This document shows, piece by piece, positions 54,428 to 64,000 of a stretch of DNA of 64,000 nt. This stretch comes from Linanthus parryae (lineage: Eukaryota; Streptophyta; Magnoliopsida; Ericales; Polemoniaceae), in the NCBI GenBank assembly GCA_023055425.1, contig JALGPY010000009.1, forward strand, positions 51,770,616-51,834,615, in the 5' to 3' direction. The position numbers were made by a program, and so were the translations under genes. The notes beneath the pieces were generated by a model. It was given only the letters and a program-made list of their open reading frames with translations, made no database searches and had not been told where the DNA came from. The number at the start of each line of letters is the position of its first letter. The stretch's first letter is position 1.

Positions 54428-56093
54428 TGTTATAATCAGTAGCGGAAGCGATTGGGGACGAATAATCTTGTATTCATCTTAAATGAAATAGTGTACAAGA
54501 GGTCCTATATATACTATACAAGGAGTGAAGATAATAAGTTAGAGCGATGTGGGACAAAACCACATTATATATGAAAGTGTGTAATGTAGACTAAATACAG
54601 GACCTAAATACTGTAGAAGGGGGGTTGAATAGAGCATGAAAACTTTTTTCAAAATTAAAAGTTTAACAGAATGACTTTGTGTGAAACTCAAATCTCAATG
54701 CCTTGAGATTTTAGTAAACTGTCTGAAACTTTCAAAGGCAAAATAGAAAGCTTCAAGGCCTTGAACTGTAAACAATTCTAAATAGCTTTTGAATCCTAGT
54801 TTGATTTGAGTTGTGTGCAGCAGATAATAATCAAACTGTAAAGTAAAGAACACAAAGCAATTTACAGAGTTCAGTCACAATGGACCTAATCTCTGCCTGA
54901 TGGATCTAATCCCACCAGGATTGGGCAAACACTTCTTATTACTCACACAGAAACAGCCCTAGATCTTCAAGACTAAGTGATTTCCCTTACACCTATACAG
55001 CTTGTGGTCCCAAACCTATCTAGTTCCAGCTACTATCTATTGAGCTAACAAGAACCTCTTGTTGTTCACTTGAACAACCAACCACTAGGTTAAGTGAGGT
55101 TTAAGATAATCTAAAGATACACATATTAGAGTACAAGTGAAGAACACAGTAAAAAGATAAGCTGTTGAAGCCTGGATGTGTTCTACTGGAAAACAGGAAT
55201 GATTTGATCTTCTGGAATCAGGATTGAAGCTTGAATGATTGTGTGTTTGAATGAATGATCCCACGAATTTGTCACACCTCTCTGAGTATTCTGCAAGCCT
55301 CTCTATCTTCAAAATTCAAACCAGTCTCTTTTATCCACAGCTGCAACTGATTGAGAGATTTTAGGATCTCAGTTCCTACAAATCCTCTTTCTGTTTTCAA
55401 CTGAAATTCAAACAGCTCTAAGTGGATATCCGTCGAGTTTGTTGAGATTGCTCCTGCACATTTAACAACCCTGCAACAGCATTGAAACACAGCAACAACA
55501 AAATCCAGAAAGATAACAGTGCTATGACTGTTTGGTTATCCAGTTTCTGATAAAACTGTTTAACATAATAGAACAATAACCTTTATAACTTCTAATACAT
55601 ATGAATCATGAAAAACAAGTTTAAGACACTTAGAAGTGAGTAAATAATCACAATACTAAGAATCACAACCAGAAAGAAAGAATCAACTTAGTTCTGTAAA
55701 AACTGTCAGCAGCTCAAGGCACATCTCAAGGCCTTGAAGCTCTGAACCTTCTTCACAGATATTCAAAGTTAAACCAAGATAACTTTGATTCTTCCTATTA
55801 TGATCATCTCCAATTGTGTTAGATATGTAACTAGTATAATCTAAAAGTATATGCAGTAAAACCTTGATCTGTATAATCAAATATCCAATCTGCAACACAA
55901 AACCGTTAGAACATATAGCATAATAGAAATAACTCTCAAGGCTTTGAAGCTCTGTCAATATCTCAAGGCCTTGAAGTATCTGAATTGCCTTGCTGCTTAT
56001 GTCTTAGTCTTTGTCTTTCATCACTCAAAACAATTACCAACCAAAACACATTCAAGGATCTTTGATTCAACAATATATATATATATCATAACA
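54428..56093 (-). repeat. 3' LTR of Copia-3, interrupted
   Basis: TGTTATAATCAG at the left and ATATCATAACA at the right, about 160 bp net. The solo LTR 54572-56072 sits in the terminal TA-repeat. Confidence 0.92.
54572..56072 (+). mobile_element. Solo LTR, SIRE/Maximus-like copia, 1501 bp
   Basis: Starts TGAAAGTGTGTAATG and ends TTTGATTCAACA, flanked by ATATA on both sides (54567-54571, 56073-56077). It carries TGTAGAAGGGGGGTTGAATA, a word typical of SIRE-type LTRs. The short frames inside have no motifs. The target is a TA-rich tract, so the TSD by itself is weak, but it agrees with the intact partner LTR. Confidence 0.85.
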
Positions 56094-56108
56094 GCCCCCC
56101 TCAAACTG
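56094..56108 (-). promoter_or_regulatory. Polypurine tract of Copia-3
   Basis: CAGTTTGAGGGGGGC on -, directly before the 3' LTR. Confidence 0.88.
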
Positions 56109-58326
56109 AAGCTGTCGTGATAAGCGGAATTTCGGAAAGAAGATCCCGAAAACGCCCTGTCGGATGAGACTTTGTGTGAATATCAGCAATTTGTTCCAAA
56201 GAAGTAACAGACTGCAAACGTATTGTGCCAAAACGGATGTGTTGACGGACAAAGTGACAATCGAGTTCAATGTGTTTGGTCCGCTCGTGAAAAACATCAT
56301 TATGGGCAATCTGGATGGCACTACGATTGTCACAACATATGGTAGTAGCAGAGGGTTGTGGCATCCCCATATCAGCTAATAGCCAGCGAAGCCAGATGAG
56401 CTCCTGTGTGGCCTCACCAAGAGCACGATATTCTGACTCTGTGCTGGATCGATAAACAACAGTTTGCTTCTTGCTGCACCAGGATATAAGTGAGTCACCC
56501 AAGAAGAAACTGTACCCAGTAGTGGAGCGTCTATCAGTAGGATCACCAGCCCAATCAGCATCTGAAAATCCATGTAGGATTGGTGTAGACCGAGCAGAGA
56601 AATGAAGACCGCGGAACAAAGTACCTTTGACGTAACGAAGAATCCGAAGAACAGCAGCGTAGTGTGTGGATCGTGGAGCAGTGAGAAACTGGCTGACCTG
56701 ATGAACAGCATATTGTAAGTTAGGACGAGTGACCGTGAGATAAACCAAACTACCGACAATCTGTCTGTACCGAGTAGGATCAGAGAGAGGTTCTCCCTCT
56801 AAGGGAGTAAGCTTCAGGTTGGGCTCCAATGGTGTGGAAGCAACCTTTGAATCAGTCAGTCCTGCACGAGCAAGAATATCAGAAGCATACTTGGTATGAG
56901 ATAAAGAGTAGCCATCAGCATCAGAAGTAACCTCAAGACCCAAGAAATAACTGAGAGGCCCCAAGTCTTTCATCTCAAAATGGTTGTTCAAGGACTTCTT
57001 TAGCCCACGAATACCAATGAGATCATCCCCGGTAATGATCATATCATCAACATATATCAATAAGAGAATAAGTCCACGATCCGTACGACGAATGAACAGA
57101 GCTGAGTCATAAGCACTAGAAGAGAACCCAAGCTGAAGCATGATAGAGCTGAACTTATCAAACCAAGCTCGAGGGGCTTGCTTCAGACCATATAATGCGC
57201 GACGTAGGAGACATACATGTGATCCGTGAACAGTGAGACCGGGGGGAGGCTTCATATAAACCTCCTCTGTAAGATCACCGTTAAGAAATGCATTCTTAAC
57301 GTCCATCTGGAACAAGGTCCAACGTCGGATTGCAGCTACAGTAATCAAAGTGCGTACCGAGGTAAGTCGAGAAACTGGAGCAAAAGTCTCCTCATAGTCA
57401 ATACCATACTCCTGTGTAAAACCTCTAGCCACCAGACGAGCCTTATACCTCTCAATGGAACCATCAGACCGAGTCTTGATCTTATACACCCATCTGCACC
57501 CTCCCGCAGTCTTACCATGAGGTAATGAGACTAAGTCCCAAGTATGAGTTCGTGGGAGAACATCCAACTCATCTTGCATTTCTTTTCGCCACATTGGGTC
57601 AGAACTAGCTTCCCGATAAGACTGTGGTTCATGATGCTGAACAATAGCAGAAGAGACGTAATCACGAAGTCGAATAGACGGTCTGCGTTCTCTTGTGGAC
57701 CGACGAGCTGCAACAGAAGTGGACTCATCTGTGTCACTCTCAGGACCTGAGGAGGCATCATCTGCAGAAATAGAAGTTGAAGATGGAACTTTTTCAACTG
57801 GAGTAGGAACAGTAACAGGAGCAGGTGAAACAGCAACCGCACCATGTGCAACTGGATCAGGAGCAGGAGAGATAACCTCATCAACCAACAAATCTGAAGG
57901 AGTCTTCGGCAGAACTAGAGTGTCAACTAAAGAATCGTCGAAGAATGGATCAAACGACGGATCTACAAGACAAGGATGGTCATAAGTGGTGGAAGCATCG
58001 AATGAAGAAACTGTAGAGAACATCTTATGTTCCATAAAGACCACGTGGCGAGAGAGCCGAAGACGCTTCGAAACTGGATCCCAACATCGATATCCTTTAT
58101 GTTCAATACCATATCCAAGAAAAAAACACATTCTTGATCGGGGTTCCAACTTATTATGCTCATGAGGCTGAAGTAGAACAAAACATACACTTCCAAAGAC
58201 TCGAAGAGAAGAATAATCAGGGGGCGTACCATAAAAAATTTCATACGGAGTCATGTTCTTGATAACATGTGTAGGAACTCGATTAATAGTATATACAGCA
58301 GTTAGAGCAGCTTCCCCCCAAAAGCG
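56101..58326 (-). pseudogene. pol: Copia-3 pol: integrase C-terminus, reverse transcriptase, RNase H
   Basis: One uninterrupted frame of 717 codons from 58254, in the same frame as 58327-59511, from which it is cut off by a single TAA (58327-58329) just before RFWGEAALTAVY. Motifs are LEPRSRMCFFLGYG and HKGYRCWDP, linker, WVYKIKTRSDG, RYKARLVARGFTQ, QMDVKNAFLNGDL, LYGLKQAPRAW, LLLIYVDDMIITGDD (YVDD intact), YFLGLEVTS and IVGSLVYLTVTRP. RNase H has GFSDADWAGDPTDRRSTTG, SWCSKKQTVVYRSS, ESEYRALG, CCDNRSAI and IADIHTKSHP. RT and RNase H look catalytically complete. Confidence 0.93.
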
Positions 58327-59511
58327 TTATGGACACGAAGAAGAAAACAGGAGAGCGCGAGTCGTATCAAGAATATGTCGATGCTTGCGTTCTGCACGTC
58401 CATTCTGCTGAGATGTAACGGGACAAGATCTGTGAAGCAGAGTCCTATGCTTGCGAATAGTAGTCAAGAACTCAGAAGACTTGTACTCCATCGCATTATC
58501 AGACCGAAAAACTTTGATCGGAGATGAGAACTGTGTCTGGACCATAGCTGCAAAATTAAAATAAATTTGAGGCAACTCCGAACGATTCTTCATTAGAAAT
58601 ATCCAGGTATATCGAGTAAAATCATCCACAAAGATAACAAAATATCTTGATCCACCCATAGTGGCATGAGGGGAAGGCCCCCACACAATCGAATGAACCA
58701 AGTCAAAAGGTGCTGAGGAAGATGACACGCTATGGGGAAAAGGCAAAGCATGTTGCTTAGCTAACTGACAAGGCACACAGTCAATATGCTCATCCTCGAC
58801 TGTGCCTAATTGACCACTAGATACAAGAGAGCGAACACGCCCAATAGAAGCGTGACCCAATCGTGAATGCCACAAGTTAAAAGAAGATGATATCGGAGAT
58901 GTGGCGGCAGCAACTGAAGAATTCGATGGAAGAGTGAGGCTCGTGAGTTGGAATAATCGTCCAACTTTACGACCAACTCCAAGCATCTTTCCTGTGTGAG
59001 GATCCTGCACACGACATCCACTGGAGGAAAATATCACTTCCAAACCCAATTCACATATCTGTCCAACGGATAGCAAATTGATATGGAGATTAGGAACCAA
59101 GAATGTATCTGAAATAGATAGATTATCCTGTGAAATCTGACCAGTATGAGTAACACTTAGGGTTGTACCGTCAGCTGTATAAATAGTCGGAGCTAAAGAT
59201 GTCTCCTGAAGCCCTTTAAAGAGCGTGGAATCAAAAGTCATATGATTACAACACCCTGAGTCAAAATACCAAGAATTGTTACCTGATACAGTGGAGATGG
59301 ATGAAGATGTAGTCCGTTCACGAACTATATCAGCTACGCGCTGAAGAAATCCAACAATCTGATCATCTGATAATACAATACGAGCTGCTGAATCACTCGT
59401 CAAGGAGTCAGTAGAAGAAGGTTCTGACTGTAGGTCAGGGTGCTCGGACAGTCGGATAAGTAATGACCTGGCTGTTTTAGTCTGCAATGTCGACACACAC
59501 GAACAGGACAA
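58327..59511 (-). pseudogene. pol: Copia-3 pol: protease and integrase, first catalytic Asp lost
   Basis: A 394-codon open frame; the first ~30 codons are knuckle DNA read in another frame, so coding really starts near DLQSEPSS. Protease WYFDSGCCNHMT (DSG), then INLLSVGQICELG. GAG-pre-integrase LWHSRLGHASIGR and CVPCQLAKQ. The integrase core reads HSIVWGPSPH where copia enzymes have Asp for the Ile, then FVIFVDDFTRYTWIF, FRSDNAMEY (second Asp) and QNGRAERKHRHIL (Glu). It ends at TAA 58327-58329. Confidence 0.92.
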
Positions 59512-59633
59512 TAAAGCAGCCTATGTCCAGAGTCATGACAATATGAACACACCATTGTATCACAAGCGAGGCTTCTAGAACGAACCATAATCACAGAACG
59601 AGAGTCGGAGCCGAAACAGTACCTCAAATGCAC
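59440..59633 (-). pseudogene. gag: Copia-3 gag remnant: two zinc knuckles
   Basis: Reads CSYCHDSGHRLLYC followed by CRHCRLKQPGHYLSDC, two Cys-X2-Cys...His-X4-Cys knuckles, the second with a longer loop. It lies in a different frame from pol and must have been joined to it by a now-lost register near 59460. No capsid (UBN2) sequence lies upstream; only 640 bp separate it from the PBS. Confidence 0.75.
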
Positions 59634-60260
59634 ACAAAATCCAAATAAGAGTCAACAAAGTAACCCAAATAGCCACGAGGACGTACCAAAAATTGAGTGA
59701 ATTTGGCGAAACAGACCCCAAAAAACGGATTCAGAGGGTCGAAAAACCTTAGGAACTGGTGTGGTCGGGTTCAAGTCCGGACAAAAAATGGGCCGAAACG
59801 GCAATGCTTGCTGACCGGAACGGGACGCGGCTGGAACAGAGGCAGCCGCAAAAAATGAGCCGCAAGGAACATCCGGCTCAGTGGAGCCACACGGAAGCCG
59901 ATGGAGGACCGGCTAAAAGACCAAGCCGCAAGGAAGCCGTATTCGCGCCGACGGGCGCTGGACGGCTGACGCGGAAGCCGAAGGATGAGTCGCGCGCGGA
60001 GCCGAGCTGGGAGGGTGGCGCGTGATCGGAGCGAGACGGAGAAGCAGCAGACTCCAGTAGCGCGTGTGGGCGCGTGGAGGCTCCGTTCGTCGTGAAATTT
60101 TGGTGATTGAACTCGGATTCCGATTCCGAGTCTAATGAGGTGGGTGGTTTAGTTGTTCGACGATCCTAAGACGGTCGACTCAGAACCACAGTGTGCACGA
60201 GGCAAAGAACGAACAAAAACTCAAAACAAACAAATCAAGACTGAAACCCTAGAATCGTTT
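59634..60260 (-). other. GC-rich leader of Copia-3 lacking gag
   Basis: A markedly GC-rich block (many GCCG/CGGAAG words at 59800-60090) between PBS and knuckles. The + frame 59759-60025 is an artefact of composition. No gag motif in any frame. Confidence 0.6.
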
Positions 60261-60274
60261 CAGCTCTGATACCA
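60261..60274 (-). promoter_or_regulatory. Primer binding site of Copia-3
   Basis: TGGTATCAGAGCTG on -, next to the LTR at 60275. Confidence 0.92.
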
Positions 60275-60440
60275 TGTTATAATCAGTAGCAGAAGCGATT
60301 AGGGACGAATACTCTTGTATTCATCTTAAATGAAATAGTGTACAAGAGGTCCTATATATATACTATACAAGAAGTGAAGATAATAAGTTAGAGTGATGTG
60401 GGACAAAACCACATTATATATATATATATATATCATAACA
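60275..60440 (-). repeat. 5' LTR of Copia-3 (166 bp)
   Basis: On - it runs TGTTATGATATATA...CTGATTATAACA. An AT microsatellite lies at its left end. TSD copy TTCTT follows. Confidence 0.95.
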
Positions 60441-60489
60441 TTCTTAACAAGCATTCTTTCTTTGAGAAATAGTTTATTTATTTATTTTT

Positions 60490-60557
60490 TATCGTCAACC
60501 GGGTTTGAACTCGAGACCTCATACAGGGGCTTCCAACGCTCTACCACTTGAGATGCA
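60490..60557 (-). mobile_element. SINE-like tRNA-derived unit
   Basis: On - it has A box TCTCAAGTGGTAGAGCG and B box TCGAGTTCAAACCCGG, then TTGACGATAAAAAATAAATA. Similar in layout and tail to 33873-33960 on +. Confidence 0.55.
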
Positions 60558-63100
60558 TTTTCTTAATAAGAATTAATAATCTTAAAATGTTAAATTGGGT
60601 TTAATTTATAAGTTTAATATAATAATACAAATATATTTTAACATTTCAATTCATAATAATTAGTATAAGTCGATTTATAACGTTGTTACTAGTAGTTATA
60701 TGTAATATGTATTTTTAAGTTACTAATACACACAATTAGAGTTAAATGTTCATTTTACACGCTAAACGTTGAAATGGAGGTAAATCTCCCTTCTCAACTT
60801 CGTCACTCGAGTTGAAACTTTTGAGACAAGGATGACGGTTGGAGATGAGCATCTCTACCTCCAAAAAAATAGAGAAAAATGGAGAGTGGAAAAATTGAGA
60901 TTTTTTCGTCAAACATTGTTGGAGGCCTAAAATAATCTCCACAATTAGAAAAATGAAGAAATGAAAATTTGAGATTGGATGCTAAAATCTTAAAAAAATT
61001 ATCAAATATGGAGAAATGGAGGATAGTTGAAGATGATCTTACCACTTCCAAGCAAGAGTATATCAGGTCCATATTTACTTTATTGCATAATATTATTGTT
61101 TTTTTTTTGAGAAATATATTATTATTGTTGTTATTACTCCCTCCAACCCGCAAAAAATTTATGTCGTTGGACTTATAGTTTTGGACTTTTTGTGCGTATT
61201 TGGGAAATACAACTTCAATTGAAAAAAAAAACAATTTCGTTCATAATGGATGTTTGGAAAATACAACTTCAATTTGTAAGATTCTAGATGACTCGATTCC
61301 TTTATAGGCAATAAATTTTGAGGTATAAGTTTTTTTTTTTTCTTTTTTTTTTTAGGGAAGAGGTATAAGTTAAACTATTTCATTACACGATTATTCTTTT
61401 TGTGACCTTGAAGTTTTGAACTCAATAAAAATTAATACTAATTCGCAAGGACTTCCACTTTACATGTTACTTGTACTTTCTAACTACTTAATTTTCTTTG
61501 TTTAGCGCAGACTGTTTCTGAATTCTAACTACTCAATTCGTTTGCATTTCACATGTTGTATCACATCTGTTAGTTTTTTATAAAAGAAAGTGAAATGTGC
61601 TCATACTTGGAGGAGTTTCATCAACATCATAGCAACTTGATTTTCTTTTTGCAGTATGTCTAATGTTCCAAGAAGGGATGTCTACCAAGGTCAAGCTCGT
61701 GCAGCCAAAGCCTTACCCTTTTTTTTTTTTTTTTTTTGAGAAAGCCTTACTTTATTTTGTAGATGTAGATCTTGTGCATAGTTATTTTTGCGTGGTCTTC
61801 TGCCTTTTCATGCCAGTGTTTTGGGTTTTGTCACCCATCTCTTTGACATGCTCTTGAAATCTCTTTGTACACGTACTCTGTGAAGTTTTAATGACATACT
61901 TCACACATCAATAATGGGTGTTCTTTGTACTCGAACTCTGATCTTCTTTCAATTTATATAGAAGTTCTAGACCTTCATTTAAAAAAAAAAAAAAAGGCGG
62001 TGCGCTGTGTTTTAAATATGTTTCATTTTCTTAGTCTCCATTCTTTGCTGATGTGCTAATTTAGTTTTCTTAAGACTAGAAATGTTATAAATATTTTACA
62101 ATTTACTTTTATCATTATAGTAAGATATCTCTTTCATTGTGACTTGACTTTTCAAGAGTGAATTAGACCTAGTACCGAGTCATCATTTTTACTACTTTTT
62201 TTTAGCAAAATCATTTTCATTAGTACTAGAAAAGTCATTATTGGTGTCCCAATAGGAAGAGTACTCTTTATTATTGTCGGTGTGCTAAGAGGCCACCAAA
62301 CCTTGTTTTTCATTAAGTACCAATTATACAATTCTCAAACACATGCTTATACCTTAAAGTTGTTTCCCTAATGATAACTTTGTTTTTTCTTCTTGAAAGG
62401 GATAACATTATTATCCCAAATAAAACCAAATATGGATTATAGCTTAGCAAAAAAAGCATTTTCATCAAAACATTAATTATTTAGAACAATTTTTTGTTTA
62501 ATTGATATTTGAAGACCATGTCAGTTTCATAACTCATGACTCCTTAGGTAGGCCAGTCAATTATAAAACAATTTAATACACTTTCAAACTAATTAACAAG
62601 GCTACATAAGTGCCGACGGGGATGAAAATAATAAAATATACAAAAGACAAATAGATGCAAATGAATTCAGTCAATTAGTACGAATTTTTAACTCGTGTTT
62701 GCTTTCGAAGAACAAAGAATTCATAAAGTATTGATTCAAACCAACTGCAATGAGAATCTTCTATTTTAGAGTTAAAATAGTAACATTATTGAGTTATATT
62801 ATGTTTTTTATCAATTATTATTTTTATTTCTTAAAGATTACAAGGTAATAGTTATTTGAAGTTTGATGAAAATTATACCTTTTTATTTTATCTATTTGCA
62901 AAGTTTTTTTTACTCAAACAATTAAACTATTGCAAACTTTCAGTTCATGCACTTTTAATTTATGCTCTAATATGTATGTTAGTCAAATAATTAGTTAGAT
63001 AAAATGCGACACATTCTCAATGTATCCTAAAAAAAACATCAAATTCGAAACCGGCGAATTTAGTGAGTGTGATAGAGATAAATTAAAGGCTTAATTACTT
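60558..63100. other. 2.5 kb AT-rich intergenic DNA, nothing recognised
   Basis: Long A and T runs (61087, 61330, 61720, 61980) and short frames without motifs. ATTACTCCCTCC near 61132 resembles a MITE end but has no partner in view. Confidence 0.5.
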
Positions 63101-63441
63101 AATGCATACTCCTAGTTTACCAAAAGTATAATATTGCAACCTGCAGTTCTAGAACTTGTTGATTGCATCGACATTTGCAAAAAAGACGTCAATGTCAAAC
63201 TGGAAACGAAATTAAATCATCAAATTCGAAACCGACGAAGATAATTTTAAACAATGCACATCGTCTATGATACAAACTCATCAAATTGTATGAAACAACG
63301 CATCCAAGTATGTATATTTTGCGCTGAAATTACATTCACAGTTTTACATTGACGTCTTTTCTGTAAATAAAGGGTGCAATCAGTTAGTTTTAGAATCGGG
63401 GGTTGTAATGTTATAGTTTTGGCAAACTAGAGGTATGCATT
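63101..63441. mobile_element. MITE with long (~95 bp) imperfect inverted repeats
   Basis: Left AATGCATACTCCTAGTTTAC...ATTGCAACC...GAAC...TTGATTGCA...AAGACGTCAATGT. The right end, reverse-complemented, repeats this in order: AATGCATACCTCTAGTTTGC...ATTACAACC...CTGATTGCA...AAAGACGTCAATGT. The inner spacer is about 150 bp. No certain TSD, although both ends sit beside TA/ACT words. No coding frame. Confidence 0.75.
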
Positions 63442-63710
63442 AGTGGTTCCTAGATTTGTGCCTTCAACAGAGGGGGTTGAGAAGGTGTTGCAGTAGCAAC
63501 AACTTTGGTGTTGAGAGAGTTTAGAGAGAAACAGAGAGTGAGAGAAAAAGGGGAGGTTGAGTGACGATTTTGAAGAAAGATGGTGTGAAATGATGGAGAT
63601 CATTGCATTGGTGATGGCTATATAGGCTACACACAATTTTCTTTTATACAACGGAAAGTAAATAGAGAAACAAAACCAACTACTCAGACACTTGAGTGTT
63701 GGCAACAACA

Positions 63711-64000
63711 TCAATGTTCAAAGCTTCCAAACTCCTTTCTTGGTGAGTTGTAAACCAAGAGGTCTTGAGGCTGGAAGGAGCCCATTCTGGCAAGAAGGTC
63801 AGCCACCTTGTTCTTCTCTCTTGGCACATAATTGATTCTTCTTTTGGCCAGAATAAGCAAGTTCTTAATGTATGGGATCAGGGAATATCTGAAGCTGTGT
63901 CTATTGTCAGGGTTGCTTATCATGTCAGCTGCATCCATAGAATTAGTCTCCACCTCCATGTTTTTGAAGCCACTGGAATAGGTGATCTTCAGGCCATTAT
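63711..64000 (-). CDS. RNase H-like domain (RVT_3 type), C-terminal part, continues past window edge
   Basis: An open frame on - enters from beyond 64000, through GLKITYSSGFKN, then VETNSMDAADMISN, YIKNLLILAKRRINYVPREK and NKVADLLARMGS, and stops at 63711. This is the pattern of the plant RNase H-like domain: VE-D/N-S acidic strand, INYVPRE.N.VAD.LA tail with the conserved Asp. Such domains occur at the end of non-LTR (LINE) ORF2 proteins and in many plant genes of unknown role. The usual VE(T/S)DS Asp is Asn here (VETNS), so activity is doubtful. The internal ATG at 63959 is not necessarily the start. I cannot tell LINE remnant from host gene without the left neighbour. Confidence 0.7.
   Translation of the reverse strand, partial: NGLKITYSSGFKNMEVETNSMDAADMISNPDNRHSFRYSLIPYIKNLLILAKRRINYVPREKNKVADLLARMGSFQPQDLLVYNSPRKEFGSFEH

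Larger units (their letters stand above)
54428..60440 (-). mobile_element. Copia-3: Ty1/copia element with ~160-166-bp LTRs, gag mostly missing
   Basis: Perfect TSD TTCTT (54423-54427, 60441-60445). The LTR at 60275-60440 is intact; the other (54428-56093) is split by a 1.5-kb solo LTR. PBS and PPT are at the inner edges. Pol is open apart from one stop and one frameshift, so the insertion is fairly young; LTR differences are about five substitutions plus an AT microsatellite. Gag is reduced to its zinc knuckles. Confidence 0.95.

Noticed and set aside
59759..60025. 88-codon + frame in the Copia-3 leader
   Set aside because: GC-rich leader, antisense to the element, no motif.

Overview
The window is nuclear DNA from a flowering plant, more likely a eudicot, although the species cannot be fixed. 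It is A+T-rich and has no operons. It is packed with Ty1/copia and Ty3-type LTR retrotransposons, solo LTRs, MITEs and tRNA-derived SINE-like pieces. I found no intact single-copy host gene. The one non-retrotransposon-style coding stretch is an RNase H-like domain running off the right edge (63711-64000).

Layout. (A) 1-16493: an old copia element on + (Copia-1), whose 5' end lies outside the window. It is split by a 2.7 kb LTR (1517-4228) and by a 9.8 kb Athila-like Ty3-type element on - (4817-14663). The Athila-like element itself carries a different Athila-type solo LTR (7217-8932) and a hAT-type MITE (9165-9673). (B) 16494-21928: non-coding DNA rich in MITEs, including two equal-length 446 bp PIF/Harbinger-type copies, several Stowaway-like copies and an internally deleted copia remnant. 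(C) 21929-28269: a complete copia element on - (Copia-C) with 187 bp LTRs differing at 3 sites and perfect TSDs. Its leader holds a run of tRNA-like/poly-T modules. (D) 28270-38188: no genes. It holds a hAT-type MITE, two solo LTRs of one ~320 bp family, two tandem repeats, Stowaway-like MITEs, a SINE-like unit and a copia gag fragment. (E) 38189-44006: a nest in which a hAT-type MITE is split by a non-autonomous LTR element, which is itself interrupted by an Angela-like solo LTR, an Athila-like LTR and a Stowaway-like MITE. (F) 47078-52539: a degenerate copia element on + (Copia-2), related to Copia-1, with non-TG/CA LTR ends. (G) 54428-60440: a copia element on - (Copia-3) with a nearly open pol but almost no gag. 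One of its LTRs is split by a 1.5 kb SIRE/Maximus-like solo LTR. (H) 60441-64000: non-coding DNA, a SINE-like unit, a long-inverted-repeat MITE and the RNase H fragment.

The order of events can be read from target-site duplications (TSDs), many of which are still perfect. Solo LTRs (at least six) outnumber complete two-LTR elements, which indicates much LTR-LTR recombination. All four copia pol genes are broken. Three of their integrases have each lost one catalytic residue, a different one in each element. Function names are family-level inferences from visible motifs; no database search was run. I did not find a convincing new gene system. The least ordinary structures are the 10-copy palindrome array in the Athila-type solo LTR, the tRNA-like modules in the Copia-C leader, and the multi-level nest at 38.2-44.0 kb.
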